A stretch of DNA of 64,000 nt from Kitasatospora aureofaciens (GTDB taxonomy: Bacteria > Actinomycetota > Actinomycetes > Streptomycetales > Streptomycetaceae). This document shows, one piece after another, positions 44,548-53,051 of the stretch; the stretch's first letter is position 1; each line of letters opens with the position of its first letter. Where the stretch lies: positions 1-64,000 of the forward strand of contig JODU01000001.1 of NCBI GenBank assembly GCA_000720845.1, in the 5' to 3' direction. Below the pieces are notes generated by a model that did not search any database, was not told the origin of the DNA, and saw only the letters and a list, made by a program, of their open reading frames with translations. A program made the position numbers and the translations under genes.

Positions 44548-45267
44548 GTGACGTGGGTGACTGCGGAGAACACGGCGAGCACGGAGAACACGGCGCTCGC
44601 GGCGCGGGGAACGGGTCCGTCGACCGCGGCGGACGCGGCGAGCGCGGCGAGCGCGGCGGACGCGGCGAGCGCGGCGGACGCGGCGAGCGCGGCGGACGCG
44701 GCGGATGGGGCGGCCGTGGCGCGTACGGACGTCCCGCCCGGCGGGGTCCCGCGCCGCCGGGCGCGCCGGGCCGTGCGGGCCGTGGCGCTCGGTCTCGGGC
44801 TGGCGGGCGCGCTGGCCCTGACCGCGTGCACCGACGACGGGGGCTCCGACGGCGGCTCGGGCGGCGGCGACAACCCGTCGGCGGCCCCCAGCGCGTCGGC
44901 GAGCGCGGAGGCGGGCGGCGACGCGGGCGGATCGCCGTCCGCCGGTGCCGCCGGCGAGCTGGAGGGCAGCTGGCTGGCGACCACCGACGGCCAGGCCGTC
45001 GCCCTGATGGTGACCGGCGACAAGGCGGCCCTGTTCGCCACCGGCGGGACCGTGTGCAGCGGCACGACGGCGGAGACCTCCGGCACCCGGACGATCCACC
45101 TGAAGTGCACCGACGGCAGCGACGACCGGACCACCGGCAAGGTCGGGGCGGTCGACGCCGAGTCGCTCACGGTGGCCTGGGAGGGCGACCTCGGCGAGGA
45201 GACGTACACCAGGTCGGAGGGCGGCTCCCTGCCACCTGGCCTGCCGACCACGGGCATCGGTTCCTGA
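44548..45267 (+). CDS. Lipoprotein-like secreted protein with N-terminal repeat
   Basis: Not assigned to a family. From GTG 44548 (GGAG 6 nt upstream) the product has 239 residues. Residues ~30-55 are an (Ala-Ala-Asp-Ala-Ala-Ser) repeat. A signal peptide then begins RRRARRAVRAVALGLGLAGALALTAC, with an LTAC lipobox. The mature part is a Ser/Gly/Asp linker and a small domain (LEGSWLATTDGQAVALMVTGDKAALF) with two cysteines. A lipoprotein with 90 residues before the signal peptide is odd, so GTG 44716 (183 residues) may be the real start. Confidence 0.68.
   Translation: MTWVTAENTASTENTALAARGTGPSTAADAASAASAADAASAADAASAADAADGAAVARTDVPPGGVPRRRARRAVRAVALGLGLAGALALTACTDDGGSDGGSGGGDNPSAAPSASASAEAGGDAGGSPSAGAAGELEGSWLATTDGQAVALMVTGDKAALFATGGTVCSGTTAETSGTRTIHLKCTDGSDDRTTGKVGAVDAESLTVAWEGDLGEETYTRSEGGSLPPGLPTTGIGS
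44622..44703. repeat. 18-bp tandem repeat
   Basis: GCGGACGCGGCGAGCGCG repeats about four times, with one unit shortened, encoding Ala-Asp-Ala-Ala-Ser-Ala. It is in frame with the lipoprotein gene if the 44548 start is used. Confidence 0.8.
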
Positions 45268-45298
45268 GCGGGGCCGGACGGTCGGGGCCGGCTGAGCC

Positions 45299-46441
45299 TC
45301 AGCTCCGTTTCAGTGGGCGGTGGTGGCCCACGCGGGCCTCGTCGGCGGCTCGGGTGCCCTCCGTCCAGCCGGCCGTGTCCGCGGCGCCGCGCAGACGGGT
45401 GGTGGTCGTCTCCGGGAACATGCGCTCCGTGCGGTCGCTGACCGCGACCTCGCGGGAGGCGAGTACCGGCAGCAGGTCCGCGTCCGCCGCCGCGTCCGTG
45501 GCCGCGTCCGCCGCGGCCCGCAGCCTGGTGCCCGCGCGGTGGGCGTAGGCGGCGAGGAACGACTGCCGGAAGGTCTTGGTGCGCTTGCGCCCGCCGGCCC
45601 GCTGTCCGGCCTCCGCCTTCGTCATCGCGGCCTCGGCCTGCACCAGCAGGGAGGTGTAGAGGAGCTCCACCGCCTCCAGGTCGGCCTCGAAACCGACGAC
45701 GGTGGAGAAGCCGAAGGGCTCGTTCCACACCGCCCGGCAGTGGTTGGCGCCGGCCACCGCGTCCAGCAGCACCGCCTTGGCCTGCTCGTACGGCGGCTCC
45801 ACTCCGATGCGGCGAGCGCCCGGTGTGTCGGGCGAAGGCGCGTGCGCGGCCAGCAGCGCCTCGTCGACGCTGTGCCGCGCCATCAGCTCCTGCGCCTTCG
45901 CGCTCAGCGCCTCCGCCTCTTCGGGATACCCCGTCGCCTCCGCCTTGGCGAGCAGCGCGCGGATGCGGGCGAGGGCACGGGACTCCGGCCGTGCCTCCCG
46001 GCCCCGACGCGGCGCCTCCCCCGCCTCCAGGGGCTCGAGGCCGGGCAGCCGCACCAGCAGGCGGTACAGCTCCAGTACCGCGGTGGCGTGCGAGAAGCGG
46101 TCGGTGCGGGAGGGCGCCGTCCCGCCCGCGTCCGGTACGTCGTCGAGCTGCGCGGCCCAGCGGGGACCGCGCGCACGGTCGTGCGGCGCCCGGGCGCGGA
46201 TCAGCGCGGCCACCACCCGTACGTGCACGTCGTCCAGTTCGCGTCGCACGATCCGTACGAGGTCGGCGGGCTCCCAGCCGCGCCGCCAGGCCGCGGCCAC
46301 GAACTCGTCGCCGCGCCGGGCCAGTTCCGCGTCCGCCGCCGGATCGGCCGCGAGCAGCGAGGCGGCGGTGTCGAGGGCGTCGTCGGCGGTGTCGTACAGG
46401 GCGGTATCGAAGGCACGGTCGACGGTGCTGGGCGTACTCAC
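45299..46441 (-). CDS. DUF2786 domain protein
   Basis: A 380-residue cytosolic protein. The DUF2786 unit is RIRALLAKAEATGYPEEAEALSAKAQELMARHSVDEALL (about residues 157-195), followed by a region ending TKTFRQSFLAAYAHRAGTRLRAAADAA. Such domains also occur in phage and plasmid proteins, but no mobile element is near. GTG start at 46441. It is divergent from the Clp_N/HTH gene, so the palindromes between them may affect both. Function unknown. Confidence 0.83.
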   Translation of the reverse strand: MSTPSTVDRAFDTALYDTADDALDTAASLLAADPAADAELARRGDEFVAAAWRRGWEPADLVRIVRRELDDVHVRVVAALIRARAPHDRARGPRWAAQLDDVPDAGGTAPSRTDRFSHATAVLELYRLLVRLPGLEPLEAGEAPRRGREARPESRALARIRALLAKAEATGYPEEAEALSAKAQELMARHSVDEALLAAHAPSPDTPGARRIGVEPPYEQAKAVLLDAVAGANHCRAVWNEPFGFSTVVGFEADLEAVELLYTSLLVQAEAAMTKAEAGQRAGGRKRTKTFRQSFLAAYAHRAGTRLRAAADAATDAAADADLLPVLASREVAVSDRTERMFPETTTTRLRGAADTAGWTEGTRAADEARVGHHRPLKRS

Positions 46442-46484
46442 CCGGCGATGGTGCCACGGCCTGCCAGGGCGCCGCCCACGCAGC

Positions 46485-46509
46485 GACTGTCAACCCGTGG
46501 TTGACAGTC
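46485..46509. promoter_or_regulatory. Palindrome O1 over the -35
   Basis: GACTGTCAACC-CGT-GGTTGACAGTC: perfect 11-bp arms with a 3-bp spacer. Its right arm contains the TTGACA -35 (46501-46506). Confidence 0.72.
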
Positions 46510-46529
46510 ACCAGGGCGCAACCTACGGT
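46501..46529 (+). promoter_or_regulatory. Promoter of the Clp_N/HTH gene
   Basis: TTGACA, exactly 17 bp, then TACGGT, then 6 nt to the ATG at 46536. This is a near-consensus SigA-type promoter making a leaderless mRNA. Both boxes are covered by palindromes. Confidence 0.75.
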
Positions 46530-46531
46530 TG
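46519..46531. promoter_or_regulatory. Palindrome O2 over the -10
   Basis: CAACC-TAC-GGTTG repeats the inner five base pairs and the 3-bp spacing of O1, 34 bp downstream centre to centre. It overlaps the TACGGT -10. Confidence 0.6.
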
Positions 46532-46535
46532 ACAC

Positions 46536-47330
46536 ATGACGACGAACCCGAGCATCACGTCATCCGTACGTCTCGACGAACTCATCACCGCGATCAAGAA
46601 GGTGCATCCGGAGCCCCTGGCGCAGCTCCAGGACGCCGTCATCGCCGGCGAGCACCTGGGAGAGGTGGCCGACCACCTCATCGGCCACTTCGTTGACCAG
46701 GCCCGGCGTTCGGGCGCGTCCTGGACGGACATCGGCAAGAGCATGGGCGTCACCCGGCAGGCGGCGCAGAAGCGCTTCGTCCCCAAGGAGTCGGCCGACC
46801 TCGACGCGAGCCAGGGCTTCAGCCGCTACACGGACCGCGCGCGCAACGCCGTCATGGCCGCCCACAACGCGGCCAAGGCCGCCGGCAACGCCGAGGGCCT
46901 GCCCGAACACCTCGTCCTCGGCCTGATCACCGAGCGCGAGAGCCTCTCCGCCAAGGCGATCGCCGCGCAGGGCGTGACCCTGGACGCGATCCGCGCGGCG
47001 GCGACCGCCGCGCTCCCGCCCGCCGCCGCGGAGGTCCCGGAGCTGGTGCCCTACGGCCCCGCTGCCAAGAAGGTCCTCGAACTCACCTTCCGCGAGGCCC
47101 TGCGCCTGGGTCACAACTACATCGGCACGGAACACATCCTGCTCGCCCTGCTGGAGCACGAACACGGCGAGGGTGTGCTCAGTGGACTCGGTCTCGGCAA
47201 GGAGGCCACCGAGCGCTACGTCGTCGACGCGCTGGCGGAGTACATCCGGATCACCGGGGGGAAGACCGAGGAGGAGACGGCGGAGACGGGGCAGACCGGG
47301 GCGGCCGGGTCCGCGGCGGCGGAGGGATGA
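46536..47330 (+). CDS. HTH and Clp_N domain protein
   Basis: A 264-residue protein without an ATPase. Residues 1 to about 85 include a helix-turn-helix (RRSGASWTDIGKSMGVTRQAAQKRF); residues ~95-240 are two Clp N-terminal repeats (FSRYTDRARNAVMAAHNAAKAAG and LGHNYIGTEHILLALL), the adaptor-binding fold of ClpA/ClpC. The HTH suggests DNA binding, and the palindromes over its own promoter suggest self-control. Clp_N could sense client proteins or adaptors. Family use is known mainly from annotation. Confidence 0.86.
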   Translation: MTTNPSITSSVRLDELITAIKKVHPEPLAQLQDAVIAGEHLGEVADHLIGHFVDQARRSGASWTDIGKSMGVTRQAAQKRFVPKESADLDASQGFSRYTDRARNAVMAAHNAAKAAGNAEGLPEHLVLGLITERESLSAKAIAAQGVTLDAIRAAATAALPPAAAEVPELVPYGPAAKKVLELTFREALRLGHNYIGTEHILLALLEHEHGEGVLSGLGLGKEATERYVVDALAEYIRITGGKTEEETAETGQTGAAGSAAAEG

Positions 47331-47423
47331 GACGTGGTGAGGGCGTGCTGAAGGCGTCCTGAGTGGGTGCCGCGGGCCGTCCGTCGCGAGGTGACTGTCA
47401 TACCCGCCTGCGACACTCGCGAC

Positions 47424-49133
47424 ATGGCCGAGAGGTGGGCGCTCGCGGTGGCCGAGGACGGTGGCGTGGAGGTCGCCGCCCTCGGCCCCGACGGGCTGCC
47501 CGCCGGACCGGTGCGCCGGGAACCCGGCCCCGCCGAGGCCGTGCGGGCCAGACCGGAGGTGACGCGCTGGGTGTGGCGGTCCACCGCCGAGATCGCGCCG
47601 CGCCTGCTCGCCGCGGGGGTGCGAGTGGAGCGGTGCTACGACGTGGAGGCCGCCGAGACCCTCCTGCTCGGCCACGAGGGGCGGTACGGGGAGCCGCGCT
47701 CGGCCGCGGCCGCCCTGGCCCGGCTGCACGGCGGCCCCGTACCGCCCGACCCGCCGCAGCGCTCCGCCGAGCCGGGCGCGCAGTCCCCGCTGTTCGAACC
47801 GCAGGCCGTCCGCCTCCCCCTGTCCGACCTGCTCGCCGTCTACGCCGGGCAGCAGCGCCGCCACGACCGCTCGGCGCACCCCGACCGGCTGCGGCTGCTG
47901 ACCGCCGCCGAGTCCGCGGGGATGCTGGTGGCCGCCGAGATGAACCGCGCGGGGCTGCCCTGGCGGGCCGACGTGCACCGCCAGGTCCTGCACGACCTGC
48001 TGGGCGAGCGGTACGCGGGCGGGGGCGAGCCGCGCCGCCTGGCCGAGCTGGCCGAGGAGGTGTCGGCCGCGTTCGGCCGCCGGGTTCGGCCCGACCTGCC
48101 CGCGGACGTGGTCAAGGCCTTCGGGCAGGCGGGCGTGAAGGTCGCCTCCACCCGCCGCTGGGAGCTGGAGTCGCTGGACCACCCGGCCGTGAAGCCGCTG
48201 ATCGAGTACAAGAGGCTGTACCGCATCTGGGTCGCCCACGGCTGGTCCTGGCTCCAGGACTGGGTGCGCGACGGCCGGTTCCGCCCCGAGTTCCTGGCCG
48301 GCGGCACCGTCACCGGACGCTGGGTCACCAACGGCGGGGGCGGGCTGCAGATCCCCAAGGTGATCCGGCGGGCCGTCGTCGCCGACCCGGGCTGGCGGCT
48401 GGTCGTCGCCGACGCCGACCAGATGGAGCCGCGCGTGCTGGCGGCGATCTCCCGCGACCCCGGCCTGATGGAGGTGGCCGGCCGCGAGACCGACCTCTAC
48501 CAGTCCGTCTCCGACCGCGCCTTCTCCGGCGACCGAGCCCAGGCCAAGCTCGCCGTGCTCGGCGCGGTCTACGGCCAGACCTCCGGCGACGGCCTGAAGA
48601 ACCTCGCCGCGCTCAGACGCCGCTTCCCCAGGGCCGTGGCCTACGTCGACGACGCGGCCCGCGCGGGCGAGGAGGGGCGGCTGGTGCGCACCTGGCTGGG
48701 CCGCACCTGCCCGCCCGCGGCCGGCGCTGCCGACGGCACGGAGGAGGCGGGGCTGCCGCAGGACGACCCCTCCGGCGCTGCCGACTCCGCCGGCTCCGGC
48801 GACCGCCCGCAGGAGTGGTTGCCGGGCTACGCGTCCTCCAACGCCCGCGCGCGGGGCCGCTTCGCCCGCAACTTCGTCGTCCAGGGCAGCGCCGCCGACT
48901 GGGCCCTGCTGCTGCTCGCCGCACTGCGCCGGACCTGCGCGGACATGGCGGCCGAGCTGGTCTTCTTCCAGCACGACGAGGTGATCGTGCACTGTCCCGA
49001 GGAGGAGGCCGACACCGTCGTCACGGCGATCCGGGACGCGGCGGAGCTGGCGGGACGGCTGACGTTCGGGCCGACGCCGGTGCGGTTCCCGTTCACGACG
49101 GCGGTGGTGGAGTGCTACGCGGACGCGAAGTGA
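47424..49133 (+). CDS. Bifunctional 3'-5' exonuclease/DNA polymerase (PolA-like)
   Basis: A 569-residue family A polymerase, much shorter than PolI. The polymerase part is complete: motif A VADADQMEPRVLAA (about residue 330), motif B DRAQAKLAVLGAVYG (about 370), and motif C QHDEV (about 517). A non-conserved ~45-residue Ala/Gly/Asp insertion lies between B and C. The N-terminal part has the position of a 3'-5' exonuclease, but I could not see its acidic triad. There is no 5'-3' nuclease domain. ATG at 47424; GTG at 47391 is possible. Confidence 0.87.
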   Translation: MAERWALAVAEDGGVEVAALGPDGLPAGPVRREPGPAEAVRARPEVTRWVWRSTAEIAPRLLAAGVRVERCYDVEAAETLLLGHEGRYGEPRSAAAALARLHGGPVPPDPPQRSAEPGAQSPLFEPQAVRLPLSDLLAVYAGQQRRHDRSAHPDRLRLLTAAESAGMLVAAEMNRAGLPWRADVHRQVLHDLLGERYAGGGEPRRLAELAEEVSAAFGRRVRPDLPADVVKAFGQAGVKVASTRRWELESLDHPAVKPLIEYKRLYRIWVAHGWSWLQDWVRDGRFRPEFLAGGTVTGRWVTNGGGGLQIPKVIRRAVVADPGWRLVVADADQMEPRVLAAISRDPGLMEVAGRETDLYQSVSDRAFSGDRAQAKLAVLGAVYGQTSGDGLKNLAALRRRFPRAVAYVDDAARAGEEGRLVRTWLGRTCPPAAGAADGTEEAGLPQDDPSGAADSAGSGDRPQEWLPGYASSNARARGRFARNFVVQGSAADWALLLLAALRRTCADMAAELVFFQHDEVIVHCPEEEADTVVTAIRDAAELAGRLTFGPTPVRFPFTTAVVECYADAK

Positions 49134-49211
49134 GCGGGTGGCAGGGGCAAGCGAAGCGAGCGGGCGGCAGGCGGACGGAAACCAGCGGGTGGCAGGCGGA
49201 CGCGCAGTGGC

Positions 49212-49865
49212 CTACGGCTCGTCGAGGAGCCCCGCGTCGTGGGCGAGGACGGCGGCCTGGACGCGGTTGGCGCAGCCGGTGCGGGTGAGGATGCGGCTGA
49301 TGTGCGCCTTGACCGTACCGGCGCTCAGATACAGCCGGTCGGCGATCTCCCCGTTGGACAGTCCGGTGGCGAGCAGGCGCAGCACGTCCCGTTCGGCCGG
49401 GGCCAGTTCGTCGATCCGGCGCAGCGCGGCCTCGGTGTCCCGGCCGGACCGCACATGCCGTTCCAGCAGCTGCCGGGTGATCCGGGGGGCCAGCACCGGC
49501 TCGCCCTTGGCGGCGAGTTGGACGGCGCGGATCAGGTCGGCGGGGCCGGTGTCCTTGAGGAGGAAGCCGCTCGCCCCGGCCCGCAGGGCCCGCGTCACGT
49601 GCGCGTCCTGCCCGAAGGCCGTCAGCATCACGACACAGGTGCGGGGCGAGAGACGGGAGATGTCCTCGGCCGCGGCGATACCGTCCCGGACCGGCATCTG
49701 GACGTCGACCAGGGCGACGTCGACGTCCTGGTCGCGACAGACCGCGGCGGCTTCCCTGCCGTCGCCCGCCTCGGCGACCACCTCGATGTCGTCGGCGTTC
49801 TCCAGGATGAGCCGGATTCCGGCGCGCATCAGCGCCTCGTCGTCGGCGACCAGGACTCGGATCAT
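49212..49865 (-). CDS. NarL-family response regulator
   Basis: A 217-residue regulator with receiver Asp54 (ALVDVQMP), a conserved Lys (LLKDTGPADL) and a LuxR HTH (LAPAERDVLRLLATGLSNGEIADRL). The ATG follows TAGGAT by 6 nt, so it is probably leaderless, even though the kinase gene lies 41 bp upstream on the same strand. Confidence 0.93.
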   Translation of the reverse strand: MIRVLVADDEALMRAGIRLILENADDIEVVAEAGDGREAAAVCRDQDVDVALVDVQMPVRDGIAAAEDISRLSPRTCVVMLTAFGQDAHVTRALRAGASGFLLKDTGPADLIRAVQLAAKGEPVLAPRITRQLLERHVRSGRDTEAALRRIDELAPAERDVLRLLATGLSNGEIADRLYLSAGTVKAHISRILTRTGCANRVQAAVLAHDAGLLDEP

Positions 49866-49906
49866 CGGCTCATCCTAGGACTGCCGGTCATCGGCTCGTC
49901 TTCAGC

Positions 49907-51424
49907 TCATCCCAGGGCCGCCAGCACCAGCAGGACGACGAGGAAGCCCGCCGTGGGCAGCACCACGACCAGCGCCGCGCAGCCCGAGCCGAGGACGCGC
50001 GGCCAGGTCAGGATCTCGTCCGGCAGCGGAGCACGGGCTCCCTCCGGACCGGGACGACGGACGGGCGGGTGAGGAGAAGAGGGGCGACCGGGGGACGAGT
50101 GACCGGCAGCCGACTGCCCGGCGGCCGATGTCCCGGGCAGCCGGGCGGCGACGCGGAAGCCGCCGTTCACCAGGGCGCCCGCCTCGAACGTGCCGCCGAG
50201 CAGCCCGACCCGCTCCGCACACCCGGCCAGTCCGCTGTGACTGCCCCCGCGGGAGGGCCCGGCCACGGGCGGCGGGGCGTTGGTGACGGACACCTCGATC
50301 TCCCCGCCGACGCTCCCCACCCGCACCCAGGTGGGCGCCCCGGACGCGTGTTTCAGCACGTTGGTGAGTCCTTCGCGGACCACCCGGTGAATGGCGTTCC
50401 GCGTCCGCGGCCCCGGCTCCGCCCCGTCGGGGACGGACCAGTCCAGCTCGACGGCGCTGCCGGTCCGCCGCGACTCGTCCACCAGCGCGGCGATGTCCTC
50501 CCGCGTCCCCCGCCCGCTCCCGGACCCGCCGTTCCCGGACCGGTCGTCCTCCGGGCCGGCCAGGTCGGCGTGGCGCAGGACGCCCAGGATCTCCCGCAGT
50601 TCCTCCATCGCCGTACCGGCGGTCGTACGCAGCAGCTCGGTCTGTCCGGCGAGGGCCGGCGCCTGCCGTGCCGCCGCCAGTTCGAGAGCTCCCGCGTGCA
50701 CGGATATCAGGCTCAGCCGGTGGCCCAGGAGGTCGTGCATCTCGCCCGCGATCCGGTTCCGTTCCTCCGTCCGGGCCGCCTCGGCGGTCAGGGCGCGGGC
50801 CCGCTCCAGGTAGGCGTTGCGTTCGCGCAACAGGCTGACGAGCGGCCGACGTTGGCCGAGCAGCGTCCCGGCCAGGGCGGGAAGCACCAGGAGCAGCACC
50901 AAGGAGACCGCGTTGCCCACCACCTGGAACGCAAGGCGCTCGGTCCGGAACGGGGCGGTGACGACGGTCAGCACACCGACCACGGCCGACGCCGCCCCGA
51001 CGACCTGCCACGCACGCCGGGTCGGCGCGATGCGCCGCGTCGCGGACATCACGACGAGCGGCGCCACCGCCAGCGTCCACACGTTGACCCCCACGACCAG
51101 CACGGAGGCCCCCAGCACGGCGGCGACCGGCCGGCCACGGCGCACGGCAACGAGCAGCACCGCCCACACGGCCTCCAGCACGGCGAGCCCCGGCCGCGCG
51201 GGCACCACCAGCAACAGCGGCACCAGCCCGAAGGCGGCCGTGAGGAGACAGAGCAGCCCCTCGGCGACGACCGTGCGACGCCCGGCACCACGCACCGCGG
51301 CCCACCCTGCGACCGCCTCCCGCCGCACCCGGTGCGGCACACCGGCCGCCGCGCGCCGCACCCGCCCGGACGGCCGAGGCGCGCCCGTGCCGCCGTACTC
51401 CTGACCACCGCTACGCACCCGCAC
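49907..51424 (-). CDS. Sensor histidine kinase with C-terminal membrane segment
   Basis: A 505-residue kinase. Four to six transmembrane helices span about residues 50-185, the HisKA_3 box has His230 (NRIAGEMHDLLGHRLS), and the ATPase N box is REGLTNVLKHASG with GLAGCAERVGLLGG. After a Pro/Ser/Gly linker a final hydrophobic helix (CAALVVVLPTAGFLVVLLVLAALG) ends the protein, which is unusual. GTG at 51424 lies 7 nt after TAGCGT; GTG at 51418 is an alternative. It pairs with the regulator downstream. Confidence 0.88.
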   Translation of the reverse strand: MRVRSGGQEYGGTGAPRPSGRVRRAAAGVPHRVRREAVAGWAAVRGAGRRTVVAEGLLCLLTAAFGLVPLLLVVPARPGLAVLEAVWAVLLVAVRRGRPVAAVLGASVLVVGVNVWTLAVAPLVVMSATRRIAPTRRAWQVVGAASAVVGVLTVVTAPFRTERLAFQVVGNAVSLVLLLVLPALAGTLLGQRRPLVSLLRERNAYLERARALTAEAARTEERNRIAGEMHDLLGHRLSLISVHAGALELAAARQAPALAGQTELLRTTAGTAMEELREILGVLRHADLAGPEDDRSGNGGSGSGRGTREDIAALVDESRRTGSAVELDWSVPDGAEPGPRTRNAIHRVVREGLTNVLKHASGAPTWVRVGSVGGEIEVSVTNAPPPVAGPSRGGSHSGLAGCAERVGLLGGTFEAGALVNGGFRVAARLPGTSAAGQSAAGHSSPGRPSSPHPPVRRPGPEGARAPLPDEILTWPRVLGSGCAALVVVLPTAGFLVVLLVLAALG

Positions 51425-51458
51425 CCCCGGAACGCTATCCGCCCGGCCGCCCCCGCCC

Positions 51459-52658
51459 TCACGCACCCGGCAGGCCGTCCAGCTCGCCCCGCAACATGGC
51501 CACGTCGACCTGCTCGGCGGCCAGCAGCTCCGCCACGCCGGCGTCGTCGAGCAGCGCGGCCACCAGATGGACGGTGCCGACGGTGGGCGACTCCCGCTCG
51601 GCGGCCCGCAGCCGGGCGACCGCGAGGGCACGTTCGGCAGCGCCGGACAGCCTGGCCCGCTCCCCCTCGGCCCGGTCGGCACCACCGTCGGCCGACACGG
51701 CCGACTCCGGAGCGACGGCCGAGGCGACGAGAGGGCCCTGCCGTACCCCGTGGCGGCGCAGGACGGCGGCCGCGGCATTGGCGTCGGCCAGCCCTTCCGG
51801 AAGCGCACGCCCCGCCACGGCCAACGCCCGGTCCAGGGCCAGCACCCCCAGCAGCAGATCCACCGGTTCCGCCACGTCCCGCCCGCACCGCACCGCCTGA
51901 CGCGTGGCCTCGACGTTCACGGCGAACAGGACCGGCGAACCGTTCAGCCCGGACTGCGCGGTCCACGAAGTGAAGGCACGCGTCAGCGGGTTGCCACTCC
52001 TGCCCAGCGTCCCCGCCCGGCGCAGCAACAGCACACCGTACGACTCCGGCCGCTCGCTCTCCTCGGCGGCCCCCGCGGCCTCGGCGTCCAGCCGGTCCAG
52101 CCGGGTCACCGCCTCGGCCGTGTCCAGCCGCCGAAGCAGCAGCGCCTCCCTCGCCCTGCTGTCCGGCAGTTCGAGCAGCGCCCTGGCCACATGCCGGCAG
52201 CGCACGGAGACCGTGCCCTCGGCACGCGCGGACGCCGACGCGTGCAGCAGACAGCTCCGCAGCGCCCCGCTCATCGCGGGCGGCCCGGCCGGGACCGCCT
52301 CCCGCGTCCCCTGCCCGAACCGCCACCACGCCTCACGCCAGGCGGCCTCGACCTCGACCTCGTCGGCCTGCGCACCCGGCCCACCGCTCGCCTCGTCCTC
52401 GCTGACCCAGCCCAGGCCCGCCCGAGCCCGGATGAAGCCACTGAGCCCACCGGACCTCCGCATCCCCGGAGCGATCGCCGCACCCGCCTCCGAGTCACCC
52501 ATCACCAGCTCCCCCAGCAGGGTGTCCGTCCCCGCGAACGCCGGCTCGCTCCGCACCGCCCGGCGCACCGTCGAGACGAGCACCTCCATGACGTCCGGCT
52601 CGAACTCCACGGTCATCCCGAGCCCGGCCAGGTCTGCCGTCGTCCCTCGCTGCCCCAT
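51459..52658 (-). CDS. Clp_N-like domain protein (399 aa)
   Basis: A 399-residue protein with Clp N-terminal-type helical repeats at both ends: MEVLVSTVRRAVRSEPAFAGTDTLLGELVMG (about 25-55) and SGAAERALAVARLRAAERESPTVGTVHLVAALLDDAGVAELLAAEQVDV (near 345-395). No AAA module or HTH was found. The middle is Ala/Glu/Arg-rich. ATG at 52658 has GAGGAG 7 nt upstream. It lies 34 bp upstream of the kinase on the same strand and may share its transcript. Confidence 0.78.
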   Translation of the reverse strand: MGQRGTTADLAGLGMTVEFEPDVMEVLVSTVRRAVRSEPAFAGTDTLLGELVMGDSEAGAAIAPGMRRSGGLSGFIRARAGLGWVSEDEASGGPGAQADEVEVEAAWREAWWRFGQGTREAVPAGPPAMSGALRSCLLHASASARAEGTVSVRCRHVARALLELPDSRAREALLLRRLDTAEAVTRLDRLDAEAAGAAEESERPESYGVLLLRRAGTLGRSGNPLTRAFTSWTAQSGLNGSPVLFAVNVEATRQAVRCGRDVAEPVDLLLGVLALDRALAVAGRALPEGLADANAAAAVLRRHGVRQGPLVASAVAPESAVSADGGADRAEGERARLSGAAERALAVARLRAAERESPTVGTVHLVAALLDDAGVAELLAAEQVDVAMLRGELDGLPGA

Positions 52659-52861
52659 CGAACATCTCCTCACTGCGGCGGTCTGGACTACCCGGACGAC
52701 GCTAGGCACCCCCGCCCCGCCCCCGCGCCTGCCGACCGGCCAGACTCCCGGTCCGATCGGCCCACGGAGCAGAACCGCGAGCACGAAGGAGGGCCACGAG
52801 CGAAGAGGAGAACGCAGAAGACCCGCAGGCCGGATGTCCGACCTACGGGTCTCAAAAGTGG

Positions 52862-52935
52862 AGCCGCCTTCGGGATTCGAACCCGAGACCTACGCATTAC
52901 GAGTGCGTTGCTCTGGCCATCTGAGCTAAGGCGGC
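52862..52935 (-). tRNA. tRNA-Thr (anticodon CGT)
   Basis: Reverse complement folds as a complete cloverleaf: acceptor GCCGCCT/AGGCGGC, D arm GCTC...GAGC, anticodon stem ACGCA/TGCGT around loop CTCGTAA, and T arm TCGGG-TTCGAAT-CCCGA. The anticodon CGT reads ACG. The encoded CCA (52859-52861) follows the discriminator T. Confidence 0.98.
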
Positions 52936-53002
52936 GCGCCGTGCACCCATGGTGCGATCAGCAACGACGGTAAGTCTACACAGTTTCCCGGGGTGCTCCG
53001 AA

Positions 53003-53033
53003 CCCGCCCCGGAGGCGTGGGCTCCGGGGCGGG
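53003..53033. terminator. Terminator after the S33 peptidase gene
   Basis: CCCGCCCCGGAG and CTCCGGGGCGGG form a perfect 12-bp stem with a 7-nt loop, 18 bp past the peptidase stop. Confidence 0.85.
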
Positions 53034-53051
53034 CGGGCGCCGGGTGGGGGG

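Noticed and set aside
45268..45298. Terminator between the lipoprotein and DUF2786 genes
   Set aside because: GCTGAGCCTCAGC has no loop and too short a stem to be convincing.
46485..46535. O1/O2 as ClgR or HspR sites
   Set aside because: The core is GTCAACC/GGTTGAC, unlike the GTTCGCC/GGCGAAC site of ClgR or the HAIR element of HspR.
49134..49211. Short repeats (GCGGGTGGCAGG) after the polymerase gene
   Set aside because: Three imperfect copies in 70 bp, with no stem or conserved spacing; likely sequence drift.
52862..52935. tRNA-Thr as an integration site for a mobile element
   Set aside because: No integrase, excisionase or direct repeat of the tRNA 3' end was seen nearby.
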